Below are positions 20,766 to 30,349 of a stretch of DNA of 64,000 bases, one piece after another (within the stretch, counting starts at the first letter, position 1; each line of letters starts with the position of its first letter). The position numbers and the translations under genes are program-made. The stretch is taken from positions 1 to 64,000 of the forward strand of contig NZ_ACNN01000036.1 in the NCBI RefSeq assembly GCF_000174815.1, given 5' to 3'. A model generated the notes under the pieces. That model ran no database searches. It had not been told where the DNA came from and saw nothing but the letters and a program-made list of their open reading frames with translations. Source of the DNA: Porphyromonas endodontalis ATCC 35406. GTDB lineage: Bacteria; Bacteroidota; Bacteroidia; Bacteroidales; Porphyromonadaceae.

Positions 20766-23700
20766 TCATAAACTCCGAGAAAAATCGTTTGTCATATTAT
20801 CCTCAACCTCTTTGCTTATACTTCTTTCTATTACTCGCATAGGTTGTATTACACTAACCTCATCATCTGGCTGATACTGATATGCTGCAGATAGGTCCTT
20901 CTTATTAAAATTCATCTTCTCTATCTTCTGGACTTTTTCTCCTAGAACATAATAGAACATCGTATATCCGTTACTTTTTAGGTATTCATTTAAAAGGTCT
21001 CTGCGCACAAATAGACCATTAATGAAATTCCCGTGATCAGTATTTAGAGCAGCCACACTTCCGTTAGATTCTTTTATTACCCCTCGAAATTCAGAACAAT
21101 ACAGATTCATTTGTTCCATCATCTCAACACAAGGCATATAAACTGTGCTCAAAAATTCATCATCTCGATCTATGCCTTCCCAGTCTTCTTGTAGTTGTGC
21201 TTCATAGGACAACTGCATATCACAAGGGCAATCATACGGACGAGACCACACCTCGTGTTCAACTGAAGATTTATACACATCAGCCCAAGGGTATTCATTC
21301 CACAGAAATTCTGTTACTCCATGATGCTCAGGCATCCATCGCCCATAGAAGTCCTTATCCCTTGCCCATTTTGCAAACTTATCAGCATCTTTTTGTTTAA
21401 CGAATCCGGTATTACTAAATAAGAAGGTTTCTTTGTTCTGATCTTTAGTCCTATCATACCCTATTAGCATAACAAACTCTGCCCCTTCTTTATGTTTGAC
21501 GATGCCCCTGAAGTCTGGTAGATACTCATTTTTGCTAATCCACTCTTCATCATCTTTCCCCTTTATCAATTGGTTCTCTATTCCTATTAGTCCAGCCTTT
21601 GGTTCATATTTCGATTCTATATCAAGCGTTGGATCGAAACGGGAAACTTCTGCACTGCTCCATGGATATGGATGAGGTGTAAAATCATTTGTCTCAGGTT
21701 CTTCGCCGTAGTAGTATTGTATTTTTGTTGTTTGATAAAGATCCATTAGGTGTGCATTTACCCTATACCAAGCTAGCCACTGAAATTTCTTACCTATTCT
21801 TTCCTGGTCGTTGTGTACTCTATAGGGTGAATATTTTCCATTATCCAAATATCCTAACTTATCGTTCCAACCGAATATATGCAAAATATAATAAGCCATT
21901 TCTGCTTTAATATCGTCAAGAGGTACCCCTCGAAAGTTCCCATCTTCTGTTGGCAGGAAATAATCCGTGCTCCGATTTCTCATATTGGTCCCAATGATAT
22001 AACGATTGAAATCCTCAAAACTAAATAGGGAGTTATACATCATAATAGAGCCGTTTTGTGATCCGAAAAAATACTTGTCGATATCTCCGTTTTTGGAAAT
22101 CTCCTCCAGATCAATTTGTTGAGGTTTGAAGGGTGTCTTAATATTTTTCCAATAGTTACATGTTTCGTCAATATAGTAAGCTCGCTCTATGATTTTCAGA
22201 GTCCACTGGCGGACTATCAAGTCCTGCGGAACGGAATCTTCTTTCTCGTAATAGCAATGATAAATATGTTTGGCTATGGAAGTCGTTAATATCTTATCTC
22301 TAGAAGGTAAAACAACTCCGTAAATAGCACAGAAGAGTCCTCCTGTTACATATGGATCATTGACTTCTTCAAACAAACTCACAAGCCACAAGATCAGAGT
22401 CTGATGTGTGCTTAAAATCTTTCTTAACTTTCTGATGATAATTGAACGGAACTTGGGATGCGAAGAACTTAGCATCCACGTAATGCGTATTAGATTCTTC
22501 CGTTTATCATCACTTTCTTCTAATGTCTGGCCTTGTTCCAGCAGAATCTCTTCGATATAATAATCGTCATACATCTCATACATTTGATTTACATAACGAG
22601 TCCATATTAAATCTCTGCTACCAATTTTAGGATGTTTTTTCAGCTTATTGTGTATCTCCAAGACCTCATTCAAAGGAACCTCTGTACATTGTTTAAGAAG
22701 GATCAGGGGATTAATCTTATCATTCTCAAGTCTAAGAAGAATGGATGTTAGTCCCCTATTAGGGATATCCGATTCCATCAGAAATTCATAATAGAGTTCA
22801 TACAATGGGCCATCTCTTTGTAGCATTTTTTCATCACAAACATTCAGATTTTTATGATACCAACAATCAAACAATGCTTTCACAGTTGTCCTAAATTTTT
22901 CTGATGGTATATCCGTATTTCGTTCCAAGAACCTTCTCTCTCGGTCTATCCAACGTAACAGCCCCTTTACATCCATATTGGAACGCAACAATTCTCCCGC
23001 TTTATAGTAGTCGCCCAAGTTTTCATATTCAAACATAACGGCTGGAACTTCCGTATTCGAGTGGTCTTCCAAAAGCAAATTTGCCGTCAAACATGCATGT
23101 AGTAAATCTTGATTCCAGAGCCTATAAGGGGCCATTCTCTGACCATATTGGCGAGCTTTTTGTCTAGAGATTGGATTGAAATGCCCATAGTAGACGCTAT
23201 GGTTTGCAAGTTTCGACATATAGCGATCTGCAATATGAAGTTCGGGATCCTCATTTATAAAATCTGTTACGATTTGGTTTTTCTTAGCCACATAGCGTTT
23301 ATACAACACGTGCTTGTTAATATGCTGTTTTTCTTCTTCTGTCAGTGAATGAAAAGTCTCACAGAATATCTTTAGGAATAGAGGATTCTTGAAAGCTTCT
23401 ATTCTTTGGGAGTTGCAGTTTGGGTCAATACCATATTTATTGAAATAGGCAGAAATGGCTCTGTCTTTGTCCGCAAAACCATCGATTGTTTGTACGTGCC
23501 ACTTCCCGCTTTCGGAGAGATCATTTACTTCTTTGTCAAAAGGAGTACGGATCGAAATGACAAGACGGAAATGGTCATGTTTTTCCAATTCCGTTCGTAA
23601 TGCTCCTAAATGATTGTTCCAATAGCTACACCCTAATCCTTCATTAATAGCATCTATTACTACTACTGTATATCTGCCTCGTTTCTTTAATTCTTCATTA

Positions 23701-24929
23701 AAATCCGTAAAACTCATCTTTTGGCAAATAGTGTCCTTAATTAAGTTGATCGCAGGTTGATTGACTTTGAAGTTTGTCCCAAAGAAAAGGTAAATATTAG
23801 CTTTTCCCTGTTTCTTCAGAGCATAATCACATAGACTGTGTGTCTTTCCTGAACCGGCTTTCCCGATCAGGCACGAGTTCTTTTTATGGGAGTATTTTAT
23901 TCGTTCAAAATCTTCATCATTCAGTTGATTGACTTTTGGATATATATCCAATCCTCTGCTCCTTCTGTCAAAACCACTGAAAGGGTTCTCCCTTAGGTAC
24001 TCATGGCAATGTCTCAGCAAGCCGCAGTCGTTAGCAATAAGTATATCTACATTTAGGGTCTGCTGTATCTTTAGCTTTTTCTGAATCATTTCCCTTTTTT
24101 TCTCAGGAAGCTGACATACAAACCTCGCTAAATCAATTGTCTTCTTTGTAACCTCGTCTAATTGTGATTTGTCAGAGATATAATCAAGGAGGTTTTCCAG
24201 ATCCTCATTCTCTTGATGTAACTCGGGTGTATAGCGATCATGAATAGTTGCAATGGCATCTTTACATAGCTGTAGACTACGACCTATCCCTATTGTGGTA
24301 ATATCATCTTCCGCCCAGTTCGTGTCATAGCTAATACCTTTAGCCTTAAGATGTTCTTTTACGGTAGAAATAGAAAGGTAACTCAGCATTTCATTAATTT
24401 GAAGTACAATGATACCATTTACCCGACCTGATATACTGACCACAGGAGATCCAGATAGCCCATCATAATTATGTAGGGTACATTTATCATCACGTGTTAG
24501 TGCTCGATCGTTCCATTCCCCATCTTTTATTTCAATACTATTTCTTACTTCCAAGTCCACCAAATTACGTCCCATGGCTAATTCCTGTGGATAGCCATAT
24601 ATATGGAGGGGCATGTTTTTTACATACTCATCACACAGTAGAGATAGTGATTCTGTGGAATGATAGCTCTCTTCCGGGGCTATAGTCAGCAATGCTAAGT
24701 CGATTTTTTTTTCTGTCGTTGATAACTCTTCTCCCCGACACAACAAAGTCTGTCCAGGCAGATAAATATGGGTAGGAGCAGATGCTACTGTACTTTGAAA
24801 ATGTGCTTTTACTACATGGCGTGCTGTCAATAACTGTGTTTCGCTAATAAAGAAAGCCGTTCCCTGCTCAGATTCGCAGCGTACGGGAACTATTATAGTT
24901 TCTAATGTCTTAGCATTCAAATAACTCAT
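20766..24929 (-). CDS. Trypsin-like protease fused to STAND NTPase (Avs-like antiphage sensor)
   Basis: 1387 residues. Residues 1-200 are a trypsin-fold protease with H38 (TARHVV), D77 (IDLAL) and S159 in GLSGSP. Residues 345-600 hold a STAND P-loop NTPase: Walker A GKAGSGKT (K362) and Walker B VVVIDAINEG (D426), the form found in Avs-type STAND proteins. The remaining 780 residues are largely helical with no motif I recognise and would be the sensor part. The known logic of STAND defence proteins is that the C-terminal region binds an invader protein, the NTPase oligomerises and the N-terminal effector is switched on; here the effector would be a protease. Its start ATG overlaps the end of the MBL gene by 20 bases. 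The base composition is visibly more AT-rich than its neighbours, suggesting horizontal transfer. The domains are secure; the defence role is inferred. Confidence 0.8.
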   Translation of the reverse strand: MSYLNAKTLETIIVPVRCESEQGTAFFISETQLLTARHVVKAHFQSTVASAPTHIYLPGQTLLCRGEELSTTEKKIDLALLTIAPEESYHSTESLSLLCDEYVKNMPLHIYGYPQELAMGRNLVDLEVRNSIEIKDGEWNDRALTRDDKCTLHNYDGLSGSPVVSISGRVNGIIVLQINEMLSYLSISTVKEHLKAKGISYDTNWAEDDITTIGIGRSLQLCKDAIATIHDRYTPELHQENEDLENLLDYISDKSQLDEVTKKTIDLARFVCQLPEKKREMIQKKLKIQQTLNVDILIANDCGLLRHCHEYLRENPFSGFDRRSRGLDIYPKVNQLNDEDFERIKYSHKKNSCLIGKAGSGKTHSLCDYALKKQGKANIYLFFGTNFKVNQPAINLIKDTICQKMSFTDFNEELKKRGRYTVVVIDAINEGLGCSYWNNHLGALRTELEKHDHFRLVISIRTPFDKEVNDLSESGKWHVQTIDGFADKDRAISAYFNKYGIDPNCNSQRIEAFKNPLFLKIFCETFHSLTEEEKQHINKHVLYKRYVAKKNQIVTDFINEDPELHIADRYMSKLANHSVYYGHFNPISRQKARQYGQRMAPYRLWNQDLLHACLTANLLLEDHSNTEVPAVMFEYENLGDYYKAGELLRSNMDVKGLLRWIDRERRFLERNTDIPSEKFRTTVKALFDCWYHKNLNVCDEKMLQRDGPLYELYYEFLMESDIPNRGLTSILLRLENDKINPLILLKQCTEVPLNEVLEIHNKLKKHPKIGSRDLIWTRYVNQMYEMYDDYYIEEILLEQGQTLEESDDKRKNLIRITWMLSSSHPKFRSIIIRKLRKILSTHQTLILWLVSLFEEVNDPYVTGGLFCAIYGVVLPSRDKILTTSIAKHIYHCYYEKEDSVPQDLIVRQWTLKIIERAYYIDETCNYWKNIKTPFKPQQIDLEEISKNGDIDKYFFGSQNGSIMMYNSLFSFEDFNRYIIGTNMRNRSTDYFLPTEDGNFRGVPLDDIKAEMAYYILHIFGWNDKLGYLDNGKYSPYRVHNDQERIGKKFQWLAWYRVNAHLMDLYQTTKIQYYYGEEPETNDFTPHPYPWSSAEVSRFDPTLDIESKYEPKAGLIGIENQLIKGKDDEEWISKNEYLPDFRGIVKHKEGAEFVMLIGYDRTKDQNKETFLFSNTGFVKQKDADKFAKWARDKDFYGRWMPEHHGVTEFLWNEYPWADVYKSSVEHEVWSRPYDCPCDMQLSYEAQLQEDWEGIDRDDEFLSTVYMPCVEMMEQMNLYCSEFRGVIKESNGSVAALNTDHGNFINGLFVRRDLLNEYLKSNGYTMFYYVLGEKVQKIEKMNFNKKDLSAAYQYQPDDEVSVIQPMRVIERSISKEVEDNMTNDFSRSL

Positions 24930-26103
24930 ACTCTTGTTCCGAAATAATAGTTACTACACCTAAGTCCTGCTTTACTTCTTTCTCTAGTTCGTCGATTTTT
25001 TTTGTGATATCGCACTGGTGACTGAAAACGATTTTTTTTACCTGATTATCCTTATGAGTTTCTGCTATTCGTCCGAAAGTACTCCATGTTGGATATTTTT
25101 CCCCTTTCCCTCCTGAAATGAAATACAGATGAGAGTTGATGCGCTCAAATAAAGCTCTGCTGTTGTTACCATTGCTTCCATGATGGGAAATCTTGATGGC
25201 GTCGCACAATAATGGTCGTGGTTCATTCTTATACTTGCAATCAATACTTTGTTCCAAAGTACTGGCAACAGCATCACCTAGCATAGCTATCTTGTGACCT
25301 CCACATTCCAGTATAAAAGCTATGGATGAATAGTTGGTGTCGGAATCGTCAATTGATTCTTCTTTGGCCTGTTCTCTTACATATGCCGCATCATAAACAG
25401 GACTGGTTCTCGCAGAAATAAGTTTCTCTCCAAATTTTTCTTGATGGGCATCTACTAACCTTATTAGTAGCTCTTGAAGTTCTTCTCCATTTTCTATGCT
25501 TTTAGTCCATTCGTGCATAAAGAACTTATCAAAAGCATCTTTGAATTTCTTGTCAATCGCTTTTAATGCATCTTGTGTGGGTGACAAGAGCACTATCTTC
25601 CCAAAATCGCCAGGAATGTCAAAATCCTTCATCTCGCAGGTGATTTTCTCAAATTCCCAAACTTTTCTCAGATTTTCATTTTCAAGGATGGTCCTAGCAA
25701 GTGTTTTTCCCTGTGAGGCACTAATTTCTCTATAGTTGATTGCATCAAACTCTACGGGTAGTACCTTTTGGATCTGCTTGATAATTGCTTTTTGCTGTTC
25801 ATCTAACTCTATCGTTTCCCCTCCATTTCCCCGTTTATAACTATTATACCATATTTTGTCTATTGTCAACCCTTCGTGTTCTTTTAGCATAGTGGACATC
25901 CCTTGTATATGGTCGCTGTCTATATGGGTCGCTATAAGTAGGTCAATATGGTTTTGAAGTGTATCTTGTAAGTACTCTTTCAAGGGGGTTGTGTATTTCC
26001 CACAATCCACCATAATAACGTATTGCTTCCCATCTTCCTTTACCAAACGGATCACAATACAATCGCCTATACCAACATCAAATGATCGAAGAAAACATTT
26101 CAT
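24910..26103 (-). CDS. ComEC-like metallo-beta-lactamase-fold hydrolase of the defence cassette
   Basis: 397 residues from ATG 26103. It begins with the typical ComEC-type MBL strand KCFLRSFDVGIGDC, followed by MVDCG, the metal-binding motif HIDSDH (H60, D62, D64, H65), MLGDA and SHHGSNGNNS. It has no membrane segments, so it is the soluble hydrolase type found beside trypsin-like proteases and STAND NTPases in AVAST type 1-like systems. The frame is open to a TTG at 26154, with another ATG at 26121. A TACCTTCG box at 26132-26139 on this strand would be the -7 promoter element, which favours the ATG at 26103. It is the first gene of the pair and is translationally coupled to the protease-STAND gene. 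Substrate unknown. Confidence 0.8.
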   Translation of the reverse strand: MKCFLRSFDVGIGDCIVIRLVKEDGKQYVIMVDCGKYTTPLKEYLQDTLQNHIDLLIATHIDSDHIQGMSTMLKEHEGLTIDKIWYNSYKRGNGGETIELDEQQKAIIKQIQKVLPVEFDAINYREISASQGKTLARTILENENLRKVWEFEKITCEMKDFDIPGDFGKIVLLSPTQDALKAIDKKFKDAFDKFFMHEWTKSIENGEELQELLIRLVDAHQEKFGEKLISARTSPVYDAAYVREQAKEESIDDSDTNYSSIAFILECGGHKIAMLGDAVASTLEQSIDCKYKNEPRPLLCDAIKISHHGSNGNNSRALFERINSHLYFISGGKGEKYPTWSTFGRIAETHKDNQVKKIVFSHQCDITKKIDELEKEVKQDLGVVTIISEQEYELFEC

Positions 26104-26154
26104 CCTTTTTGTAGATAACATTACGTTTTTACGAAGGTAGCTACATATTGTCAA

Positions 26155-26375
26155 TCTGTCTACATGTCCATACGTTGTTGTTTATTTAATTCTTCATTAT
26201 CTAGCTCTCTATTTCAGCTTGGGATGATAACCTCTATAATTAGTTTCTTAAGTCCTTGGTAATCAGTGTTTTTATCGGGGCGTAATCGATGCTTCTAGCA
26301 ATAGTTGTATTCTGATTGTTTCTCTTTAGTTTGTCATAAGCATTTGACAGATAGGAGGGTATCGTACTCTCATGT
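26155..26375. other. Divergent spacer between defence cassette and TetR operon
   Basis: No convincing gene. It separates the minus-strand MBL/STAND operon from the plus-strand TetR operon and is AT-rich. The left edge holds the likely MBL promoter; the right edge runs into the operator repeat at 26376. Confidence 0.5.
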
Positions 26376-26443
26376 GGGGAGTTTAGAGCAAAAAATCCCC
26401 ATTGTTAGGGATTGCGAACAGTGTTCATCTATTTTACCTTTGC
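26376..26443 (+). promoter_or_regulatory. Promoter/operator of the TetR-RND operon (copy A)
   Basis: A promoter with TTG (26412-26414), 20 bases, and TACCTTTG (26435-26442). A perfect palindrome GAACAGTGTTC (26416-26426) sits inside the spacer, and a second inverted repeat AATCCCC (26394-26400) / AGGGATT (26407-26413) overlaps the -33 region. The whole 68-base block matches 45324-45391 at 55 of 68 positions without gaps. A palindrome between the two promoter boxes is the usual layout for a TetR operator. Confidence 0.8.
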
Positions 26444-26486
26444 CTTTGATTAAAGAAGAGGTTAAGGAAATCATTTTGGAGTAGTA

Positions 26487-27167
26487 ATGAGAAAAGAGAA
26501 AGGCGAGAGGGAGGAACCCCTACAAGCTATGGTCCCTAAGAAGAGGAGCGAAAAGCAACGAACGGGAGATCGCATGCGAGAGAAAATCTTACAAGTCGCG
26601 CGTGCTGAGTTTCTAGAGTATGGATTTAGGGATGCTTCGCTGCGGCGAATCGCCGTGAAAACGAGCATTTCCGTGAGCAATATCTACAATCATTACAAAA
26701 GTAAAGACGACCTTTTTAGAGCAGTACTGCAACCCCTATTAGAATCTTTTACTGAGATGCTTCGAGAGCATAATAGCGAGAAGAGTATGGAGCTGTATGT
26801 GGAGCAAACGGAGGAATTCCAACGGGCGATGATAAAGGAATTTCTCGCCCTGATGCTTCGTTTCCGCACTGAGTTAAAACTCCTTCTCCTTGGTTCGGGA
26901 GGTTCGTCGTTAGAGGGTTTCAAAGAAGAGATTATCCAACAGCAATCAGAGGTCGGGGTAGAGTACATACACAAGCTCAGGATAAAGTACCCCAAAGCGA
27001 ATAGAGCGATTTCGCCTCTTTTCATCCGCATTTGCTCGCATTGGTGGCTCATTTTCATGCTGGAGTTGGTCACCAACGAAAGTTTGACAAAGAAGGATAT
27101 AGAGCAGGCTTTGAGTGAGTATGTGTGCTTTGGTACAGCCGGTTGGAAAAGCCTGATGGGGATATAA
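26487..27167 (+). CDS. TetR/AcrR-family transcriptional regulator
   Basis: 226 residues. The N-terminal TetR DNA-binding domain covers about residues 27-80, with REKILQVARAEFLEYGFRDA leading into the helix-turn-helix (about 51-71) and the usual NIYNHYKSKDDLF. The C-terminal ligand domain is not family-specific by eye. The first 20 residues are a basic extension; a later Met at residue 15 is an alternative start. It is the first gene of the operon and lies 44 bases after a promoter with a central palindrome, so autoregulation is likely. The same operator in front of the ABC exporter genes at 45436 suggests it controls those too. Confidence 0.9.
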   Translation: MRKEKGEREEPLQAMVPKKRSEKQRTGDRMREKILQVARAEFLEYGFRDASLRRIAVKTSISVSNIYNHYKSKDDLFRAVLQPLLESFTEMLREHNSEKSMELYVEQTEEFQRAMIKEFLALMLRFRTELKLLLLGSGGSSLEGFKEEIIQQQSEVGVEYIHKLRIKYPKANRAISPLFIRICSHWWLIFMLELVTNESLTKKDIEQALSEYVCFGTAGWKSLMGI

Positions 27168-27183
27168 ATAGAACGCAAATAAG

Positions 27184-29520
27184 ATGATAAACGTAGAACG
27201 AATCAATCGATGGTTCTTCCGTGTGGGAGACCGAATTATCCGCCATCGCTGGTGGGTATTAGCCGCCTTTGTGCTGTTGCTGGCAGTCGGAGCCAATGGG
27301 ATGCGAATGCTCAATATCAAGACTTCGTGGGAGGATTATTTCCTGGAAGATGACCCGATGCTCCTACAAACAAAGGAGTTTAAGGAGGTGTTTGGTAATG
27401 ATAATTACGCTGCGGTACTCCTTGAGTGTGACAATATATTCACCAAAGAAAAGTTAGAACTTATCCGCCGGCTCTCTAATGAGATGATGGATAGTATGAC
27501 CTATGCCGATAAGATCACCTCTCTTACAGACATTGAGTTTATGGAGGGGAACGAAGAGGGAATGACGATTGAGCAGATTGTGCCCGAGGAGATCCCTAGT
27601 GATCCTGCCGGGTTGGCGGAGATACGGCGTAGAGCATTCCTCAAACCCAACATTGCCAATCGTCTTGTATCAAAGGATGGTCGCCTCTCGTGGATTTTGC
27701 TGAAACTGAGCCCATTCCCGGAGACAGGGGGAGCAGAGATGCTTACGGGCAAAGAGTTATATCACATCATAACCAAGCCTGAGTATGCTGCTCTTCATCC
27801 AAAGGGTACCGGGATGCCCTACCTTTCCGAACGAAAAGTGGAATGGGTGAATCACGAACTGCCCCTAGTGATGGGGATTGCGATCCTCTTTGCCATCTTT
27901 GTTTTGGCGTTGGCTACTCGTTCGCTTCGAGGGGTGGTTGTACCGGTAATAACAGCTTTCTCTGCCATTATTATGGCGTATGGTCTTACGGGTTACCTAC
28001 GTTTGAGTATCGATAGTGGTATGATGCTTGTGCCGATGCTTTTGGCTTTTGCCGTCTCGGTGGCGTACAATATACATATACACTCTTACTTCCGAAGGCA
28101 GATGCGTATTCATGGCAAACGCAAGCAAGCGGCTATTGAGACCATAAGCGAGACCGGGTGGCCCACCCTCTTTAGTGCGCTTACCACCCTTGTAGCTCTC
28201 CTTTCATTTCTTGCCATCCCTATGGTGCCCATGCACTTTGTGGGTATTGCCACAGCGTCAAGTGTTTTCTTCGCCTTCTTTGTTACACTAATGGTGATGC
28301 CGACCCTCTTGAGTTTTGGTAAAGATAAACAACCCAAGGAGGGGGCTTGCAAAGAGGGGATGCATTGGTTAGATCGTAAGCTAGAGCTGTTTGGCAGCAA
28401 TGTATTGCGGCACGAGAGATTGGTTTGGATTGTCTTCTTTGTTTTTACCGCAGGTATGATATATGGTTTTACCAAAATAGAACCTGCCTTTGATGTGGAG
28501 CGCACTCAGGGACGACGCATCCAGTACGTTCGGGACATTCTCGAAGTGGCAGAGAGCGAGTTAGGGTCCATTTATTCATATGATATAATGATTGAGTTCC
28601 CGGAAGAGGGGCAAGCCAAGACGCCACAGGCACTGCAAGCTCTCGACTCTCTTGCTCACCTTGCGGATAGTTATGTCCTTACCAAGCGTACTACTTCGAT
28701 TCTCAATATTCTCAAAGACCTTAATCAGACGCTTCATGCGGATAATCCCGCCTACTATCGTTTGCCTGACACGTCAGACGAGATTGCACAGCAGCTACTC
28801 CTCTATGAGAATGCGGGAGGGAGCGAAGCCGAGAGTTGGATAGACTATGAGTACCGATTCTTGCGCTTGCGAGTAGAGATGGCAAACTACAATTCTGCAG
28901 AGATTGAGCGTGAAATGGCGGAATTAGTCTCTGTGGCAGGCAATTTGCTGCCCAACGCCAAGGTAACTCCTGTGGGTACAATGCCGCAGTTCTCGGTGAT
29001 GATGCAGTATGTAGTACGTGGGCAAATCGTCTCTTTCTTGCTCTCGCTACTTATCATTGGCGTGCTGATGATGGTGGTGTTTGGTAGCGTGCGTGTCGGC
29101 CTTATTGGCTTGATCCCCAATATAATGCCAGCTATTGTGGTGGGGGGCTTGATGGGATTCCTCGATTATCCCCTTGATATGATGACGGCGACTATTATGC
29201 CGATGATATTAGGGCTTGCCGTAGACGATACCATCCATTTTATCAATCATGGGCATTTGGAGTTTGACCGCCAGCGCAATTACCGATCCTCGATACTCAA
29301 AACTTTTCACATTGTAGGTACTCCTATTGTTCTTACGAGCGTGATTATTTCTAGTAACTTTGCTGCCTATTGTATCTCCGAAGGTATGATGTTCGTCCAT
29401 ATGGGGATCTTGTCGGTTGCCGGGATGCTAACAGCTCTTCTTGCGGACTTATGTATTACGCCACTCCTTTTCCGCCGCTTCAAAATCTTTGGCAAAGAGG
29501 AGGAGAAAGAGGCTCAGTAA
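27184..29520 (+). CDS. RND-superfamily (MMPL-type) exporter
   Basis: 778 residues. It has the duplicated RND layout: one N-terminal helix ([18 protein letters not shown]), a periplasmic domain of about 180 residues, a block of helices (about 220-380), then the repeat with one helix near 425-445, a second periplasmic domain and a final block of helices (about 615-770). Motifs such as [13 protein letters not shown] in the second block, with paired Asp residues, are typical of proton-coupled RND/MMPL proteins including predicted lipid exporters. It lacks the length and partner genes of the HAE1 drug pumps. It follows the TetR gene by 16 bases and is followed by a LolA-like protein and an outer-membrane protein, which suggests transport of a lipid or lipoprotein-like cargo across the periplasm. 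Confidence 0.85.
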   Translation: MINVERINRWFFRVGDRIIRHRWWVLAAFVLLLAVGANGMRMLNIKTSWEDYFLEDDPMLLQTKEFKEVFGNDNYAAVLLECDNIFTKEKLELIRRLSNEMMDSMTYADKITSLTDIEFMEGNEEGMTIEQIVPEEIPSDPAGLAEIRRRAFLKPNIANRLVSKDGRLSWILLKLSPFPETGGAEMLTGKELYHIITKPEYAALHPKGTGMPYLSERKVEWVNHELPLVMGIAILFAIFVLALATRSLRGVVVPVITAFSAIIMAYGLTGYLRLSIDSGMMLVPMLLAFAVSVAYNIHIHSYFRRQMRIHGKRKQAAIETISETGWPTLFSALTTLVALLSFLAIPMVPMHFVGIATASSVFFAFFVTLMVMPTLLSFGKDKQPKEGACKEGMHWLDRKLELFGSNVLRHERLVWIVFFVFTAGMIYGFTKIEPAFDVERTQGRRIQYVRDILEVAESELGSIYSYDIMIEFPEEGQAKTPQALQALDSLAHLADSYVLTKRTTSILNILKDLNQTLHADNPAYYRLPDTSDEIAQQLLLYENAGGSEAESWIDYEYRFLRLRVEMANYNSAEIEREMAELVSVAGNLLPNAKVTPVGTMPQFSVMMQYVVRGQIVSFLLSLLIIGVLMMVVFGSVRVGLIGLIPNIMPAIVVGGLMGFLDYPLDMMTATIMPMILGLAVDDTIHFINHGHLEFDRQRNYRSSILKTFHIVGTPIVLTSVIISSNFAAYCISEGMMFVHMGILSVAGMLTALLADLCITPLLFRRFKIFGKEEEKEAQ

Positions 29521-29566
29521 TGGAGAAGAAACATATTCGATAGTAAAAGTATTATACCGATATAGT

Positions 29567-30349
29567 ATGAAAAGAATAGCAATACTAGGCATTGCCGCGA
29601 TGCTTGCCGTAAGTAGTGCCTTGGCACAAACCGGGCGTGAGATAGCCCAAAAGGTGAAAGATAGACCCGATGGAGATACACGTCAGTCGGAGATGACCAT
29701 GAAGCTGATCAATAAGCGTGGTAGTGTGAGAGAACGCAAACTTATCTCCTACTCCATTGACGTAGGAAAGGGGAAGAAAGACCGTAAAACGATGATGTTC
29801 TTCCTTTACCCGGGAGATGTAAAAGGGACGGGGTTCCTTACTTGGGATTACGACGAAATAGGGAAAGACGACGACAAGTGGCTCTACCTCCCTGCCATGA
29901 AGAAAACCCGACGCATCAGTGGATCTTCTGCAAAAAAAGACTATTTCATGGGCAGCGACTTTACCTACGACGATATGGGGAGCCGCAATGTAGATGAGGA
30001 TACGCACAAATATCTAGGAGAGGAAACAATTGATGGGCACAAGTGCTGGAAGCTGGAGTCTACCTCCAAAGATAGTCGGGATGTCTTTAGTAAGAAAGTC
30101 GCTTGGATTCGCCAAGATTGCTATATTCCAGTGGTAGTGGAGTACTATGATCGAACAGGGCGACTGCATCGTAAACTTGAGATCTCCGATATTCACAAAA
30201 TAGATGGCTTTTGGACTCCCCAAAAAATGCAGATGACCAACGTACAAACAGAGCACAAAACCATCCTAGAGTTTAAGAATAGTAAGTTTAACACCCCCCT
30301 AGCCGAAGCCAAGTTTAGTGTTACTTCGCTAGAGAAAGGATCCTTATGA
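29567..30349 (+). CDS. LolA-like outer-membrane lipoprotein-sorting family protein
   Basis: 260 residues from ATG 29567, giving a signal peptide ([20 protein letters not shown]). The frame is open upstream inside the RND gene, but that part has no signal. The mature domain, with [38 protein letters not shown] and [18 protein letters not shown], is the LolA-like fold often encoded beside MMPL/RND exporters. It is probably a periplasmic shuttle for a hydrophobic cargo of that exporter. Its last four bases overlap the next gene (ATGA). Confidence 0.85.
   Translation: MKRIAILGIAAMLAVSSALAQTGREIAQKVKDRPDGDTRQSEMTMKLINKRGSVRERKLISYSIDVGKGKKDRKTMMFFLYPGDVKGTGFLTWDYDEIGKDDDKWLYLPAMKKTRRISGSSAKKDYFMGSDFTYDDMGSRNVDEDTHKYLGEETIDGHKCWKLESTSKDSRDVFSKKVAWIRQDCYIPVVVEYYDRTGRLHRKLEISDIHKIDGFWTPQKMQMTNVQTEHKTILEFKNSKFNTPLAEAKFSVTSLEKGSL

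Noticed and set aside
26230-26410. A 54-codon minus-strand open stretch without start codon in the spacer before the MBL gene
   Set aside because: It has no start codon, overlaps the operator repeat and is of a length expected by chance. It was considered as a gene remnant but cannot be supported.
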